DNA of 64,000 nucleotides from Deinococcus aquatilis DSM 23025. Lineage in GTDB: Bacteria; Deinococcota; Deinococci; Deinococcales; Deinococcaceae. Position numbers and translations under genes: made by a program. The stretch is from assembly GCF_000378445.1 (NCBI RefSeq), contig NZ_KB899711.1, positions 27,219-91,218 of the forward strand, given 5' to 3'. Each line of letters opens with the position of its first letter. Positions within the stretch are counted from its first letter, which is position 1. The notes below the pieces were generated by a model. That model had not been told where the DNA came from and searched no databases. It saw only the letters and a program-made list of their open reading frames with translations. This document shows positions 12,406 through 26,725 of this stretch, one piece after another.

Positions 12406-14292
12406 GTGCTTGTTGCTGTGCAGGATGCCATCAAAGAATATGGGCCGCTGACCGTGCTCTCAGACGTTACTTTTGCCGTTCAGCCCGGTGACCGCGTGGG
12501 GCTGGTCGGACGCAACGGCGCGGGCAAAAGTACGCTGCTGCGCCTGCTGACCGGCGAGATTACACCCGATGGGGGCATGGTGCGCCGCTCGCCGGGGGTG
12601 CGGGTACGGGCGCTGCGCCAGGACCCGGTGTTTCCCGACGGAGCTACGGTAGACACCGTACTGGACGCCGCCTTTCATGATCTGGATGCGCTGGAAGCCG
12701 AACTGGAAGCCGCCGCCGCCGCCATGAGCAGTGGCACCCCAGAAAGCGTGATGCACCATGAGGAAGTGCTGGAACACTATGTACGGCGCGGGGGATACGA
12801 GCGCCGCAGCCGCAAAGATGCGGTCACGCTGGCCTTCGGCTTCCGGGGCCGCGAAACCGATCTGGTGGCGGCCCTCAGCGGCGGCGAACGCACCCGCCTG
12901 GGGCTGGCGGCCCTGCTGGTCGAAAATCCCGATGTGCTGCTGCTGGACGAGCCGACCAACCACCTCGATATCGTGATGGTGGAATGGCTGGAAAGCTTTC
13001 TGGCCCGCTATCCGGGCGCGGTACTGGTCATCAGCCATGACCGGACCTTTCTGGACACCGTGACCCGCGAGACGGCGTACCTGCGCGGCGGCGGCCTGAA
13101 GGTGTACGCGGGCGGCTATACCGTCTTCCGCGAAAATCTGGACGCTGAACTGGAACGGCAGGCGGCGGCAGCGGCGCAGGATGCCAAACAGGTGGCCGCC
13201 CTGCAAAGCAGCGCAGACCGCATGAAAATCTGGGGGCTGGGCATGAGCAAGCTGGCCCGCCGTGCCAAAGCGATGCAGGCCCGCGTAGACCGGATGCAGG
13301 CCCGCGCCGCCGCCGCCCCGCCTGCCGCAGAGCGCACCACCCGCATCGTGTTTCATGCGCCCGAAAGCGGAGATGTGGTGCTGGACGCCCGCCACGTCAC
13401 GCGCCGGATAGAAGGCAGGCACGGCCCGCGCACCCTCTTTGAAGACGTGAATGTGCAGTTGCGCCGGGGCGAGCGTGTGGCGATTATTGGGCGCAACGGA
13501 GCAGGCAAAACCACGCTGTTGAGGGCGTTGTTGGGCCTCGACCCCAGCAACGACCCCCGCGCCCGCGTGCTGACCGGGGCGCGGGTCACGGTGGGGTATT
13601 ACGATCAGGCCCTGCGCGGCGTAGACCCCAACCAGACGCTGTACGACGTGGCCCGCGAATACGTCTCCAAAGATCCCGAAGCCCACGATCTGCTTGGAAC
13701 CTTCATGTTTCCTTACGATCAGCACGACAAGAAGGCCAAGATCTTATCCGGCGGCGAGCGGGCGCGGCTGGCCCTGCTGAAGCTGGCGCAGGAAGATCAC
13801 AACCTCCTGGTGATGGACGAGCCGACCAACCACCTGGACATGGAGATGGTCGAATCGTTGGAAGAAGCCCTGACCGCCTTTACGGGCACCCTGATCATGG
13901 TCAGCCATGACCGCGCCTTTATTGAAGGCCTGGCTGACCGAATCTGGTTGATCGAAGACGGCATCTTCTATGAATATCCCGGCTGGGCCGACTACAAAGC
14001 CAAGCATAAGCCCGCCGTGGCCGAAGCTCCGGTGGTGGTCGCGGCCCCCAAACCCGCCCCCGCCAAAGGCAAGGGCCTGTGGCACCTCAAGCGCCAGGTG
14101 GAAGTGCTGGAAGCCGAGATTGGCCGCCTGGAAGCCCACCTGATGGACGCCCAGAATGCCCTGCATGCAGCGGGCGCAGGGGCTGACTACGCCGCGCTGG
14201 GACAGGCTGCCCATAACCTGGAGGCCGAGCTGGAAGCCAAAATGGCCGAATGGGGAGACAAGCAGGCGGAAGTCGAGGCCAAGGGGGGCTAA
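12406..14292 (+). CDS. ABC-F family ATPase
   Basis: A 628-residue soluble ATPase with two ABC cassettes and no membrane domain, the ABC-F class, whose members act on the ribosome (translation factors or antibiotic protection). Cassette 1 has Walker A GLVGRNGAGKST near residue 35, signature LSGGERTRLGLAALL and Walker B VLLLDEPTNHLD. Cassette 2 has [24 protein letters not shown] and LLVMDEPTNHLD. A linker with lysine/arginine-rich helices lies between them, and a coiled-coil tail (about residues 560-625) follows an alanine/proline stretch. The layout is closest to the Uup/YdiF-like group, but the subgroup cannot be fixed by eye. A leaderless GTG start is used. Confidence 0.92.
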   Translation: MLVAVQDAIKEYGPLTVLSDVTFAVQPGDRVGLVGRNGAGKSTLLRLLTGEITPDGGMVRRSPGVRVRALRQDPVFPDGATVDTVLDAAFHDLDALEAELEAAAAAMSSGTPESVMHHEEVLEHYVRRGGYERRSRKDAVTLAFGFRGRETDLVAALSGGERTRLGLAALLVENPDVLLLDEPTNHLDIVMVEWLESFLARYPGAVLVISHDRTFLDTVTRETAYLRGGGLKVYAGGYTVFRENLDAELERQAAAAAQDAKQVAALQSSADRMKIWGLGMSKLARRAKAMQARVDRMQARAAAAPPAAERTTRIVFHAPESGDVVLDARHVTRRIEGRHGPRTLFEDVNVQLRRGERVAIIGRNGAGKTTLLRALLGLDPSNDPRARVLTGARVTVGYYDQALRGVDPNQTLYDVAREYVSKDPEAHDLLGTFMFPYDQHDKKAKILSGGERARLALLKLAQEDHNLLVMDEPTNHLDMEMVESLEEALTAFTGTLIMVSHDRAFIEGLADRIWLIEDGIFYEYPGWADYKAKHKPAVAEAPVVVAAPKPAPAKGKGLWHLKRQVEVLEAEIGRLEAHLMDAQNALHAAGAGADYAALGQAAHNLEAELEAKMAEWGDKQAEVEAKGG

Positions 14293-14311
14293 AGCAAAAG
14301 CGGATTCGCCT

Positions 14312-14602
14312 TCAGACCACGATCCGCTTGAAGTCCCCGTCCTCATCCACTGCCGACAGTTGCCCGTAGGCCAGTTCGCGGGCCACCACTTCGGCCATGT
14401 CGCGGCCCAAGTCTGCGGCGCTGCGCTGTTCTGTTTCCAGCGGCTCGGCCACCACGTCAAAGCCGCGAAGGGCATCTTGGTCCTGGTGGCGTACCTCGAT
14501 TTGCAGCTTGCCGTCCATCACTTCATGCGTCAGGCTCAGGCCTTCGCGGGGGTCGGGGGTATAGGCCGCCTGAAATGCAGCCAGAACATCTTGAAGATTC
14601 AT
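14312..14602 (-). CDS. Small conserved-type hypothetical protein
   Basis: A 96-residue acidic soluble protein starting MNLQDVLAAFQAAYTPDP, with no signal peptide or membrane segment. Base composition and third-position GC match the neighbouring genes, which supports real coding. A -10-like CAGACT lies six bases upstream of the ATG on the minus strand. It converges on the ABC-F gene with a 19-bp gap. No family is recognised, so no function is proposed. Confidence 0.65.
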   Translation of the reverse strand: MNLQDVLAAFQAAYTPDPREGLSLTHEVMDGKLQIEVRHQDQDALRGFDVVAEPLETEQRSAADLGRDMAEVVARELAYGQLSAVDEDGDFKRIVV

Positions 14603-14677
14603 AGATGCAGTCTGGCGCAGCGGCGGCGTTGGCGGCCTTTAGGGAGTCTTGACAGCTTCTGAGGAGGTCGCCGTTCA

Positions 14678-14790
14678 TGTTGGGATGAACCGAGTGGGGC
14701 GACTTGCAGAGCTGCACAGCAGAGGGGCGAAGAAAGTACGCCGTGGTGGAAATGGAGCTTTATCCCAACCGACAGGATAAAGCGGCTGGG
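14678..14790. repeat. Dispersed repeat (copy A) with inner hairpin
   Basis: Contains CTTGCAGAGCTGCACAGCAGAG (14702-14723), the core of a repeat seen again near 20390, 34425 and 46570. GTTGGGAT at the left pairs with ATCCCAAC on the right, and a perfect 9-bp hairpin GCTTTATCC/GGATAAAGC occupies 14757-14783. The hairpin lies just past the end of the kinase-like gene on - and could help end that transcript. Confidence 0.6.
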
Positions 14791-15503
14791 TCAACTGGGA
14801 CGTACTTGACGAATGATGCCTGTAGACGGTTGAGCGGGCGTGCAGATAAAAGGGTTTTCCAGATCGGTATTGTCCACGACCACACCTGCCCACTTCTCGG
14901 GCTGAGCTTCCTGAAAGTACAAGCGGTTGCCTTCTACATAACGGCGGTTGCTCTCAGCATCGGGGTCGGGCGAGCCGTAGCCGGGGCCACGCGCCGCCCC
15001 ACGCGGCACAGACACGGCGAAGTCTACGCGCAGGAAGACGGAATCATCCCAAACATCACGGAGTTCGGGGCGGTGCAAAAATAGCCCATCCACGATCAGG
15101 ATGCTGCCGAGTTCTGCCTGCTGCATGGGCAGATTCAGCCGCTGGTGTGTATTCACATCAAAAATGGCGGTTCTGTAACGCAGGGTTCCGCCCTCCCTCA
15201 GCGGATCGAGCAGGCCAGAGCGGAGCGCCGCGTAGTTGTAGGAATCATGGTAGAACCCCTCGGGCGAGGTGCGGCCCAGGCGGTAGCGCACGGCACGCGT
15301 ATGGTGAAAGCCGTCCACGCTGGCCCGGATGACCGAGCGCCCCTGCGCCCTCAACAGCCCGGCCAGTTCATCGGCAAAGGTGGTTTTGCCTGCCCCGTCC
15401 ACGCCGTCTACCGCCACCCGCAGCACAGGCCGCGCCGGAAGCTCCTGCCACCGCTGGGCCAGGCTCAGCAGCAGGCTCTGGCGCGTTGCCAGTTGGCCCG
15501 CAC

Positions 15504-15507
<4 letters not shown>
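14791..15507 (-). CDS. Uridine-kinase-like P-loop kinase
   Basis: A 238-residue protein with a nucleotide-binding P-loop (VDGVDGAGKTTFADELA, about residues 32-48) and DGFHHTRAVRYRLGR, the substrate-side motif of the uridine kinase/phosphoribulokinase family. The later segment SILIVDGLFLHRPEL matches the conserved strand of that family. It most likely phosphorylates a nucleoside or related small molecule; the exact substrate cannot be read from the sequence. Its start overlaps the end of the TelA-like gene by 4 bp, so the two are probably co-translated. Proteins of this kind are often left as hypothetical kinases in Deinococcus. Confidence 0.75.
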
Positions 15508-16727
<1,220 letters not shown>

Positions 16728-16813
16728 GCATCCCAGTACGCACCCAAACAGGTGTGGGTTGCATCGGGCGAAAGGTGGAGGCAGGGCGCGGCTCCGCTTC
16801 AGCCGTGATCCAT

Positions 16814-16852
16814 GAAAAGAGCAGGGGAGAGGAATGACCCTCTGACCCCTGC
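16814..16852 (-). terminator. Intrinsic terminator of the BsuPI-domain gene
   Basis: Read on the minus strand, GCAGGGG and an inner AGAGG pair with CCTCT and CCCCTGC (arms about 16852-16839 and 16832-16821) and are followed by TCTTTTC. It lies 20-60 bp beyond the stop at 16873. Confidence 0.65.
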
Positions 16853-16872
16853 CGTTGTTTCCTTCTCTAGGT

Positions 16873-17490
16873 TCAGTTCAGCGTGACTTTCACATCGGCT
16901 GGGCGGATCAGCAGCCCCGCGCCCTTGAAGACCGAACGAATGGTGTACTGGCCTGCGGGAAGAGGCTGACCCGCCGCATTCTTGCCGTCCCAGCGCACGC
17001 TCAGCACATTGGCCGTTTCGCCTGCTGCGGCGCGGGTCATGACCAGTTGCAGGGTGCAGATGGCATTTTGAGGGTCGGGACGCACCACGCTGCCTGCCGC
17101 GTTCAGAACCTCGAAACGCAGGTCGCATGCGCCGTGGTCGATGCTGATTTCATTCGTGCCCGTGTTGGTCAGTTGCAGGGTCCAGACGCCGGGTTCACCG
17201 CCGCTTTTGAGGGTGCTGGGGCCAGCCAACACCGCGCGGTAAGGCTGTGCCAGCGGGTTGCCCGTGGTAGGCAGGGTCGTCGGTGTGCTGACGGTAGGCG
17301 TACTCGGTGCCGTGGGCGTGCTTGGGGCAGGAGTGACCGGGGTAGTGGGCGCAGTGGCGGGCGGCGCGGTGCGCGTGGGCGGCAGGGCCGGAATATCTTT
17401 GATGTCGATGGCCTGCCCTACGCCAGCAGAGAACGCAGCGCAGGAGAGAGCCAGCATGGTCAACAGTCGTGCAGGGGTTCTTTTCAGCAT
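16873..17490 (-). CDS. Secreted protein with BsuPI-like domain
   Basis: A 205-residue exported protein. MLKRTPARLLTMLALSCAAF is a signal peptide, probably cleaved after GVGQA. A long threonine/proline-rich linker (about residues 37-75, repeated TPxxP units) leads to a beta-domain resembling the BsuPI family named after the Bacillus intracellular proteinase inhibitor: WTLQLTNTG, LRFEVLNAAGSVV, LSVRWDGKNAAGQPLPAGQY. The ATG at 17490 is chosen because it begins a good signal peptide; the frame stays open upstream across gatC without signal-like sequence. It is divergent from gatC. Confidence 0.75.
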   Translation of the reverse strand: MLKRTPARLLTMLALSCAAFSAGVGQAIDIKDIPALPPTRTAPPATAPTTPVTPAPSTPTAPSTPTVSTPTTLPTTGNPLAQPYRAVLAGPSTLKSGGEPGVWTLQLTNTGTNEISIDHGACDLRFEVLNAAGSVVRPDPQNAICTLQLVMTRAAAGETANVLSVRWDGKNAAGQPLPAGQYTIRSVFKGAGLLIRPADVKVTLN

Positions 17491-17606
17491 AGTTCTACCT
17501 TGCACCCTGCCGCCTGACGCCGGGTGAGGCTGGGTAAACGTGGCCGTCAGGTTCGGACCTGCGTGCTTACGCCCCTTAGCCGATGCCGCCCCCGCCGTGC
17601 TCCCCG

Positions 17607-17612
17607 TATACT
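17607..17612 (+). promoter_or_regulatory. -10 box TATACT, leaderless start of gatC
   Basis: TATACT is followed by seven bases (CCGGGGC) and the ATG at 17620, with no ribosome-binding site. This sets the start of gatC. Confidence 0.65.
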
Positions 17613-17619
17613 CCGGGGC

Positions 17620-17909
17620 ATGATCGACGCGGCCCAGATAGACCACCTCGCGCAGCTTGCCCGCTTGCAACTGACCCCCGAAGAACGCCAGACCATGCAG
17701 GACGACCTGAATTCCATCCTCGGGTATTTCGAGCAGCTCAGCGCCGTGGACACTGGAGGCGTGGCCGAAATGCAGCGCCCCGTGAATCTGGTCAACGTGC
17801 TGCGCGACGACGTGCCCGCAGAAGCCTTTGACGTGTCGGTGGTGGCGGCCCTCGCCCCCGAAATGCAGGACCATTTTATTCGTGTGCCGCGCACCGTGGA
17901 GCAAGACTG

Positions 17910-17910
<1 letters not shown>
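17620..17910 (+). CDS. gatC: Asp-tRNA(Asn)/Glu-tRNA(Gln) amidotransferase subunit C
   Basis: A 96-residue subunit of the GatCAB amidotransferase, which converts Glu-tRNA(Gln) or Asp-tRNA(Asn) to the amide form; GatC stabilises GatA. The family pattern is clear: [20 protein letters not shown] at the N-terminus, the [20 protein letters not shown] middle with its conserved RxD, and the end [13 protein letters not shown]. The start is set by the leaderless promoter. Its TGA overlaps the serS ATG (17908-17912), so the two are co-translated. gatA and gatB are not in the window. Confidence 0.93.
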
Positions 17911-19205
<1,295 letters not shown>

Positions 19206-19243
19206 CCGTTACTCGGGGCACGACAACCACCACGCGCAGGGGG

Positions 19244-19249
19244 CAGAAT
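19244..19249 (+). promoter_or_regulatory. Weak -10 box CAGAAT before the polyketide synthase
   Basis: CAGAAT is followed by seven bases and the ATG at 19257, the same spacing as other leaderless starts here. The box departs from TAnnnT at its first base. Confidence 0.35.
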
Positions 19250-19256
19250 GCGGCCA

Positions 19257-20312
19257 ATGCAAGCTGCCCCTGCTCCTGTCCTCCGTTCTCTGGTCACGGG
19301 GCATCCGCCCTACCGCGTGTCTCAGGCCGACATCCGTGAAGCTGCCCGTACCCTCTTTCCGCGCATGGCGGCCCGCCGGGGCATGCTGGACGTGTTCGGC
19401 AACGCGCAGATCGAGTCCCGTGCGCTGGCCCGCCCGCTGGAATGGTATCTGCACTCACGCGGTCTGGGCGAAAAAAACGCCGTCTTTATCGAGGAAGCCC
19501 GCGCCCTGACCGTTCGGCTGGCGCGGGAAGCCTTGGCGCGGGCCGAAGTTGCTCCAGCCGACTTAGATGCCGTGCTGGTCGTCAATACCAGCGGCCTGAG
19601 TACGCCCAGTCTGGATGCCCACCTGATTGACGCTCTGGGCCTGAACCGCCATGCCGTGCGCCTGCCCGTGTGGGGGTTGGGCTGTGCGGGCGGCGCGGCG
19701 GGTTTGGCGCGGGCCGCCGATCTGGTGCGGGCGGGCTTCCGGCGCGTGCTGCTGGTGGCCGTGGAACTGTGCAGCCTCACGCTGGTTCGGGGCGACGAAT
19801 CCCAGAGCAATTTCGTGGGCACAGCCCTGTTTGCCGATGGCGGCGCGGCGCTGGTGGTCACGGCGGCAGACGTGCCCGGCCCCGCGCCTCTGGTCGCCCT
19901 TCACGGTGCGTATTCCACCCTGATCGAAGATTCCGCCGACATCATGGGCTGGGACATCGTGGATGAAGGTCTGAAAGTGCGTTTCAGCCGCGATATTCCG
20001 GCGCTGGTGCGCTCCATGATGAAGCAGAATGTGGCCGAAGCGTTGGCAACTCAGGACTGGAATCCCGACGATCTAACCTACGTGGTGCATCCCGGCGGCG
20101 TGAAGGTGGTGGCCGCCTACGAGGAAGCCCTCAGCCTCGGCGCAGGCACACTGGACGCCAGCCGCCGCGTGCTGGCCGCGCACGGCAACATGAGCAGCGT
20201 CACCGTGCTGTTCGTTTTAGAGGAAGTCCTGAAGAGCCACCCAACCGGGCGCGGCCTCCTGAGTGCGATGGGGCCGGGGTTCAGCGCCGAACATGTCCTG
20301 CTGGCGTTCTGA
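19257..20312 (+). CDS. Type III polyketide synthase (chalcone synthase family)
   Basis: A 351-residue homodimeric ketosynthase-type enzyme that condenses malonyl-CoA onto an acyl-CoA starter. The catalytic triad is visible: Cys143 in [11 protein letters not shown], His278 in YVVHPGGVK and Asn311 in AAHGNMSS. The ending [18 protein letters not shown] is the family C-terminus. The substrate cannot be read from sequence; bacterial relatives make alkylpyrones, alkylresorcinols or naphthalene pigments. No partner methyltransferase or oxidase is adjacent. The ATG at 19257 is preferred over 19248 because of -10 spacing. The stop falls directly on the left end of a MITE-like repeat. Confidence 0.9.
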   Translation: MQAAPAPVLRSLVTGHPPYRVSQADIREAARTLFPRMAARRGMLDVFGNAQIESRALARPLEWYLHSRGLGEKNAVFIEEARALTVRLAREALARAEVAPADLDAVLVVNTSGLSTPSLDAHLIDALGLNRHAVRLPVWGLGCAGGAAGLARAADLVRAGFRRVLLVAVELCSLTLVRGDESQSNFVGTALFADGGAALVVTAADVPGPAPLVALHGAYSTLIEDSADIMGWDIVDEGLKVRFSRDIPALVRSMMKQNVAEALATQDWNPDDLTYVVHPGGVKVVAAYEEALSLGAGTLDASRRVLAAHGNMSSVTVLFVLEEVLKSHPTGRGLLSAMGPGFSAEHVLLAF

Positions 20313-20467
20313 TACGGATTCCGATTAAACACCGTGCTTTTTGGTGTTTAATCCGAGCAGAGCGAGTGGGAAAAGAGACGGATTCCGGGACTTGCAAAGC
20401 TGCGAAGCAGAGATGGACGGACAGGCGGTGGGGTTCCGACTGTACGGGAATCATACGGAATCCGTAT
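20312..20467. repeat. MITE-like element with 12-bp terminal inverted repeats (copy B)
   Basis: ATACGGATTCCG at 20312-20323 is the exact reverse complement of CGGAATCCGTAT at 20456-20467. Inside, GATTAAACACC (20323-20333) and GGTGTTTAATC (20343-20353) form a perfect 11-bp hairpin. The core CTTGCAAAGCTGCGAAGCAGAG (about 20390) is shared with copies near 14702, 34425 and 46570. No ORF of note lies inside, so it would need a transposase in trans if mobile. Confidence 0.75.
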
Positions 20468-20499
20468 GACCTGTCCTGCCTCAATTCGACTCCTACACT

Positions 20500-20688
20500 T
20501 CACCGATTTTGTTGCGGCAGATTGGTATTCGGATTGGTCACTTCATCCGGTAACTGATCGACCTGCCTGGCTTTTTCGGCCATACCCGTATCCTGCACCT
20601 TCTTAAGGTCGTGCAGATCAGAGGTGTCTTTGCTGCCGCCCTCGGGATGACGGGCAGGCGGGACGGCTTTGGTAGAATCGTCGCTCAT
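20500..20688 (-). CDS. Small hydrophilic hypothetical protein
   Basis: A 62-residue very polar protein, MSDDSTKAVPPARHPEGG onward, with no hydrophobic segment, probably disordered. ATG 20688 is chosen because GGAGGT stands seven bases before it on the minus strand; a longer frame without ribosome-binding site is possible. A similarly sized polar protein is at 54342. No family is recognised. Confidence 0.6.
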   Translation of the reverse strand: MSDDSTKAVPPARHPEGGSKDTSDLHDLKKVQDTGMAEKARQVDQLPDEVTNPNTNLPQQNR

Positions 20689-20883
20689 GGGCAAACCTCC
20701 AGCGTTCGGGTGAGGGCAACAATCAGGTGATGGGAGAGATGTCCCAGCCTACGCGCTTTTTCGGGCCTTTCTCCCGCGCCTTAAGACCTGCTCAAGCCAC
20801 CAGTCCTCTCATCTTACTGTTGTCTCTAAAGGGGTAACGCCGTCTCTGTGCGGGGAACGGGTGCCGTGCTGTGCGTGAAAGAC

Positions 20884-20889
20884 TATGAT
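20884..20889 (+). promoter_or_regulatory. Possible -10 box TATGAT for aconitase
   Basis: TATGAT lies about 90 bases before the acn start, in the right place for a promoter with a leader. No convincing -35 is seen 16-18 bases upstream, so the assignment is tentative. Confidence 0.35.
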
Positions 20890-20980
20890 AGAGGGCGTCG
20901 AGATGACCTGCCGGGTGGCAACACCGGGCGTGCAAGATAGCCTGAACCCAAGATCGGGTTTTCAGAGAGGAGATACGAGC

Positions 20981-23689
<2,709 letters not shown>

Positions 23690-23717
23690 GCCTAGAAACT
23701 ACACTCGCTAACCAGAG

Positions 23718-23754
23718 GGGGCCGATTCGTTTACAGAATCGGCCCCTTTCTTTG
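23718..23754 (+). terminator. Intrinsic terminator of acnA
   Basis: An 11-bp perfect stem GGGGCCGATTC/GAATCGGCCCC (23718-23728 and 23736-23746) with a 7-nt loop is followed by TTTCTTTG. Confidence 0.88.
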
Positions 23755-23767
23755 CAATTGGGGAAAA

Positions 23768-23965
23768 TTACAAATCCACGCCTTTATAGATTTCGTTCAA
23801 GCTGAGTTGGATATCAACACAGGGCAGCTTGACTCTGCTTTGCACCGTCTCCTGTGTCCAACCATTGGGCAACTGCCTGTAAAATTCGGCGGCCTGATGT
23901 TCGTTGTCTACCAAAACGCATCTCTGTAAGCTGGGAAGTCGTAGATAGTCTTTGAGCCTTCTTAC
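23768..23965 (-). pseudogene. C-terminal remnant of a Uma2-family (restriction-endonuclease-fold) protein
   Basis: Translating the minus strand from 23965 to the stop at 23768-23770 gives about 65 residues containing RLKDYLRLPSLQRCVLVDNE and, at the end, VKLPCVDIQLSLNEIYKGV. This is the typical tail of Uma2-family proteins (YxxLPSLxEYVLVD, then LPxLxxxLxLxEIYxGV). The frame is closed upstream by a stop at 23966-23968, no start codon or N-terminal catalytic PD-ExK part is present, and the DNA is AT-richer than its neighbours. Recognition is from memory of the family pattern; a frameshift rather than a truncation is possible. Confidence 0.6.
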
Positions 23966-24044
23966 TCAGTCAGTGTTCTGAGGGCGGGATCGCTTATGGG
24001 CCTATGGTACGCCTGCCACAACATGGCAACAGAGCAAAACGAGA

Positions 24045-24079
24045 GCAAAAAACGCCGCTTCCAACTCCGGGAAGCGGCG
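24045..24079 (-). terminator. Intrinsic terminator of the small membrane-protein gene
   Basis: On the minus strand CGCCGCTTCC and GGAAGCGGCG form a 10-bp stem (arms 24079-24070 and 24062-24053), followed by TTTTTTGC. It lies 15-50 bp after the stop at 24094. Confidence 0.85.
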
Positions 24080-24093
24080 CTCAGTTTCGGGGA

Positions 24094-24369
24094 TCAGCCC
24101 TTGTGTACGCGCTCGGGTGCGGGTTCTGGCTGTGGATTCTGGAACCAGTGCAGCATCAGGCCCAAGACCACGAGGCTGTACAGGCTCAGGAGGGTAAACA
24201 GGGCCATGCCCGGCTGAATTCTGTGGGCGTAAGCGCCGACGAGCTGCATCAAAATTAGCACCAGCAGTACGCGGGGGCGTCGTTCGGGAAAACGGGTATA
24301 GGCATAGATGCCTGCGATGACGCTGAACAGCAGGGGCAACGCGAGGGCATTAAGCATCTCTTGATCCAT
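24094..24369 (-). CDS. Small three-helix membrane protein, hypothetical
   Basis: A 91-residue protein with three hydrophobic segments (about residues 8-24, 33-47 and 54-74) and a charged proline-rich tail (NPQPEPAPERVHKG). The start MDQEMLNALAL is at ATG 24369, with GAGG five bases upstream on the minus strand. It has its own strong terminator, which supports a real single-gene unit. No family is recognised. Confidence 0.65.
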   Translation of the reverse strand: MDQEMLNALALPLLFSVIAGIYAYTRFPERRPRVLLVLILMQLVGAYAHRIQPGMALFTLLSLYSLVVLGLMLHWFQNPQPEPAPERVHKG

Positions 24370-24463
24370 GCCTCATTTTGCGGCGTTGACTGTTCCAAGA
24401 ACGTCACAAAAAAACCGGTTCTTTAGACAAGTTCTTAATCTCTCTGTGAAGATGTGGAATAAA

Positions 24464-25554
<1,091 letters not shown>

Positions 25555-25558
<4 letters not shown>

Positions 25559-26340
25559 GCCTGTGCTCCGGCCCAGGCCACGACTCTGGCAGCCACCCCT
25601 GCCGGATCGAGGGCCACCGTATCCAGCACCAGCGCCCGCTCTGGCGGCAGGGTTCGCAGGAACTGTTCGGCGGCTCGCGGGTCATAGTTGCGCCGCTCGG
25701 ACACCACGATTTTCACCTTGGCAAGAATGTCGGCGGCGGTAAAGCCCTCATGGGTCAACGCCGCCAGTTGTTCCAGTTCAGCGGCTGTGAACACGTCCTG
25801 CACGCCCCGGAGTTCACTGAGCATTCGCCCTAAATCCTGCCCGGTGCTGCCTCCGACCTGATCGAAGGCGTCGGCGCGGCCCAGCAATCGGCGTACCCGT
25901 ACCAGATCCGGTGCGCCCAGCGCCACGAATCGCCAAGCCGGAAAGTGGCTGGCGGCGTGCTGAACTTCCTCCAGCCCGCGCAGGCCGTCAAATACAGGTT
26001 GCTGACCCCAGTGCCGGGTATCGGCCAAAACGGTGCCCAGCGCGTGGGCCATGCCACCGGGATGCTCGGCGCGGTACTCGGCGGTCAGGCGAAAGCGTTC
26101 TTCGCGGTCAGAGACGGGGCCGCCTGAACGGGGCCAGATCATCACGGCGTCGGTGATTTCGCGGCGGTCCGGCAGAACCTTCATTCCCGTAGTTGCCGAT
26201 TGGAGGACCGTCAGCGCCGTACTCTTGCCCACGCCCGTCACCCCCACCAGCACCGTGAGCGCCATTTCCGAAAGGCGAGCTTCGTGGGGAGCAGGGTCGG
26301 GGGCAGCACGCAAAAAAGGCAGAGTCACAGGCACATTCAC
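25555..26340 (-). CDS. P-loop NTPase, function unknown
   Basis: A 261-residue soluble protein with a Walker A motif [18 protein letters not shown] (about residues 30-47) and the line [16 protein letters not shown] as a possible Walker B region. It resembles small AAA/kinase-like ATPases but has no diagnostic partner motif. GTG 26340 is chosen because TAGCCT stands six bases upstream on the minus strand, the leaderless layout. It precedes and overlaps (4 bp) the enolase-superfamily gene, hinting at a shared, unknown pathway. Confidence 0.65.
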
Positions 26341-26346
26341 CCTTTC

Positions 26347-26352
26347 AGGCTA
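26347..26352 (-). promoter_or_regulatory. -10 box TAGCCT, leaderless start of the P-loop gene
   Basis: On the minus strand TAGCCT (26352-26347) is followed by GAAAGG and the GTG at 26340. The same box precedes the DUF4127 gene at 42580. Confidence 0.5.
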
Positions 26353-26476
26353 GCGCCCCAGCCTGACCCGGTCCCCGCCGATGTAAAGACTGGCACAAGA
26401 TTGGGTCAAGTGGCCGTAAGTATCCGCCATGCACAGTTGCACTCACCGCTTTCTAGACTCTGAATCGGAGGCAACT

Positions 26477-26611
26477 ATGGCAAGGTTACAAGGCGAAAAG
26501 GGTGGCGGCGGCGGTACGATTCTGCTTGTTATTCTAATTTTGGTGGTGCTGTTCCTGCTGGCCTACTTTCTTTATCTCAAGCCCCAGGGCATTCTGAATC
26601 TCGGTTTTTAA
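26477..26611 (+). CDS. 44-residue glycine-rich single-pass membrane peptide
   Basis: MARLQGEKGGGGG followed by a membrane helix (about residues 14-31, TILLVILILVVLFLLAYF) and a short tail ending NLGF. GGAGGC stands six bases before the ATG, a good ribosome-binding site. The charged N-terminus, glycine hinge and helix are typical of small envelope proteins. No family is recognised. It precedes the PRC-barrel gene by 114 bp on the same strand and could share its transcript. Confidence 0.65.
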   Translation: MARLQGEKGGGGGTILLVILILVVLFLLAYFLYLKPQGILNLGF

Positions 26612-26725
26612 GGCGTGCTTAGAGGTTTGGCCTGACAGGTTCAGGCTGACCTGATCGCCGTCTTAACGTTTCTGGCCCGGTCTATTTGGCCCCACCTTCC
26701 ACGTCTATAGCTTCAGGAGTCCACC

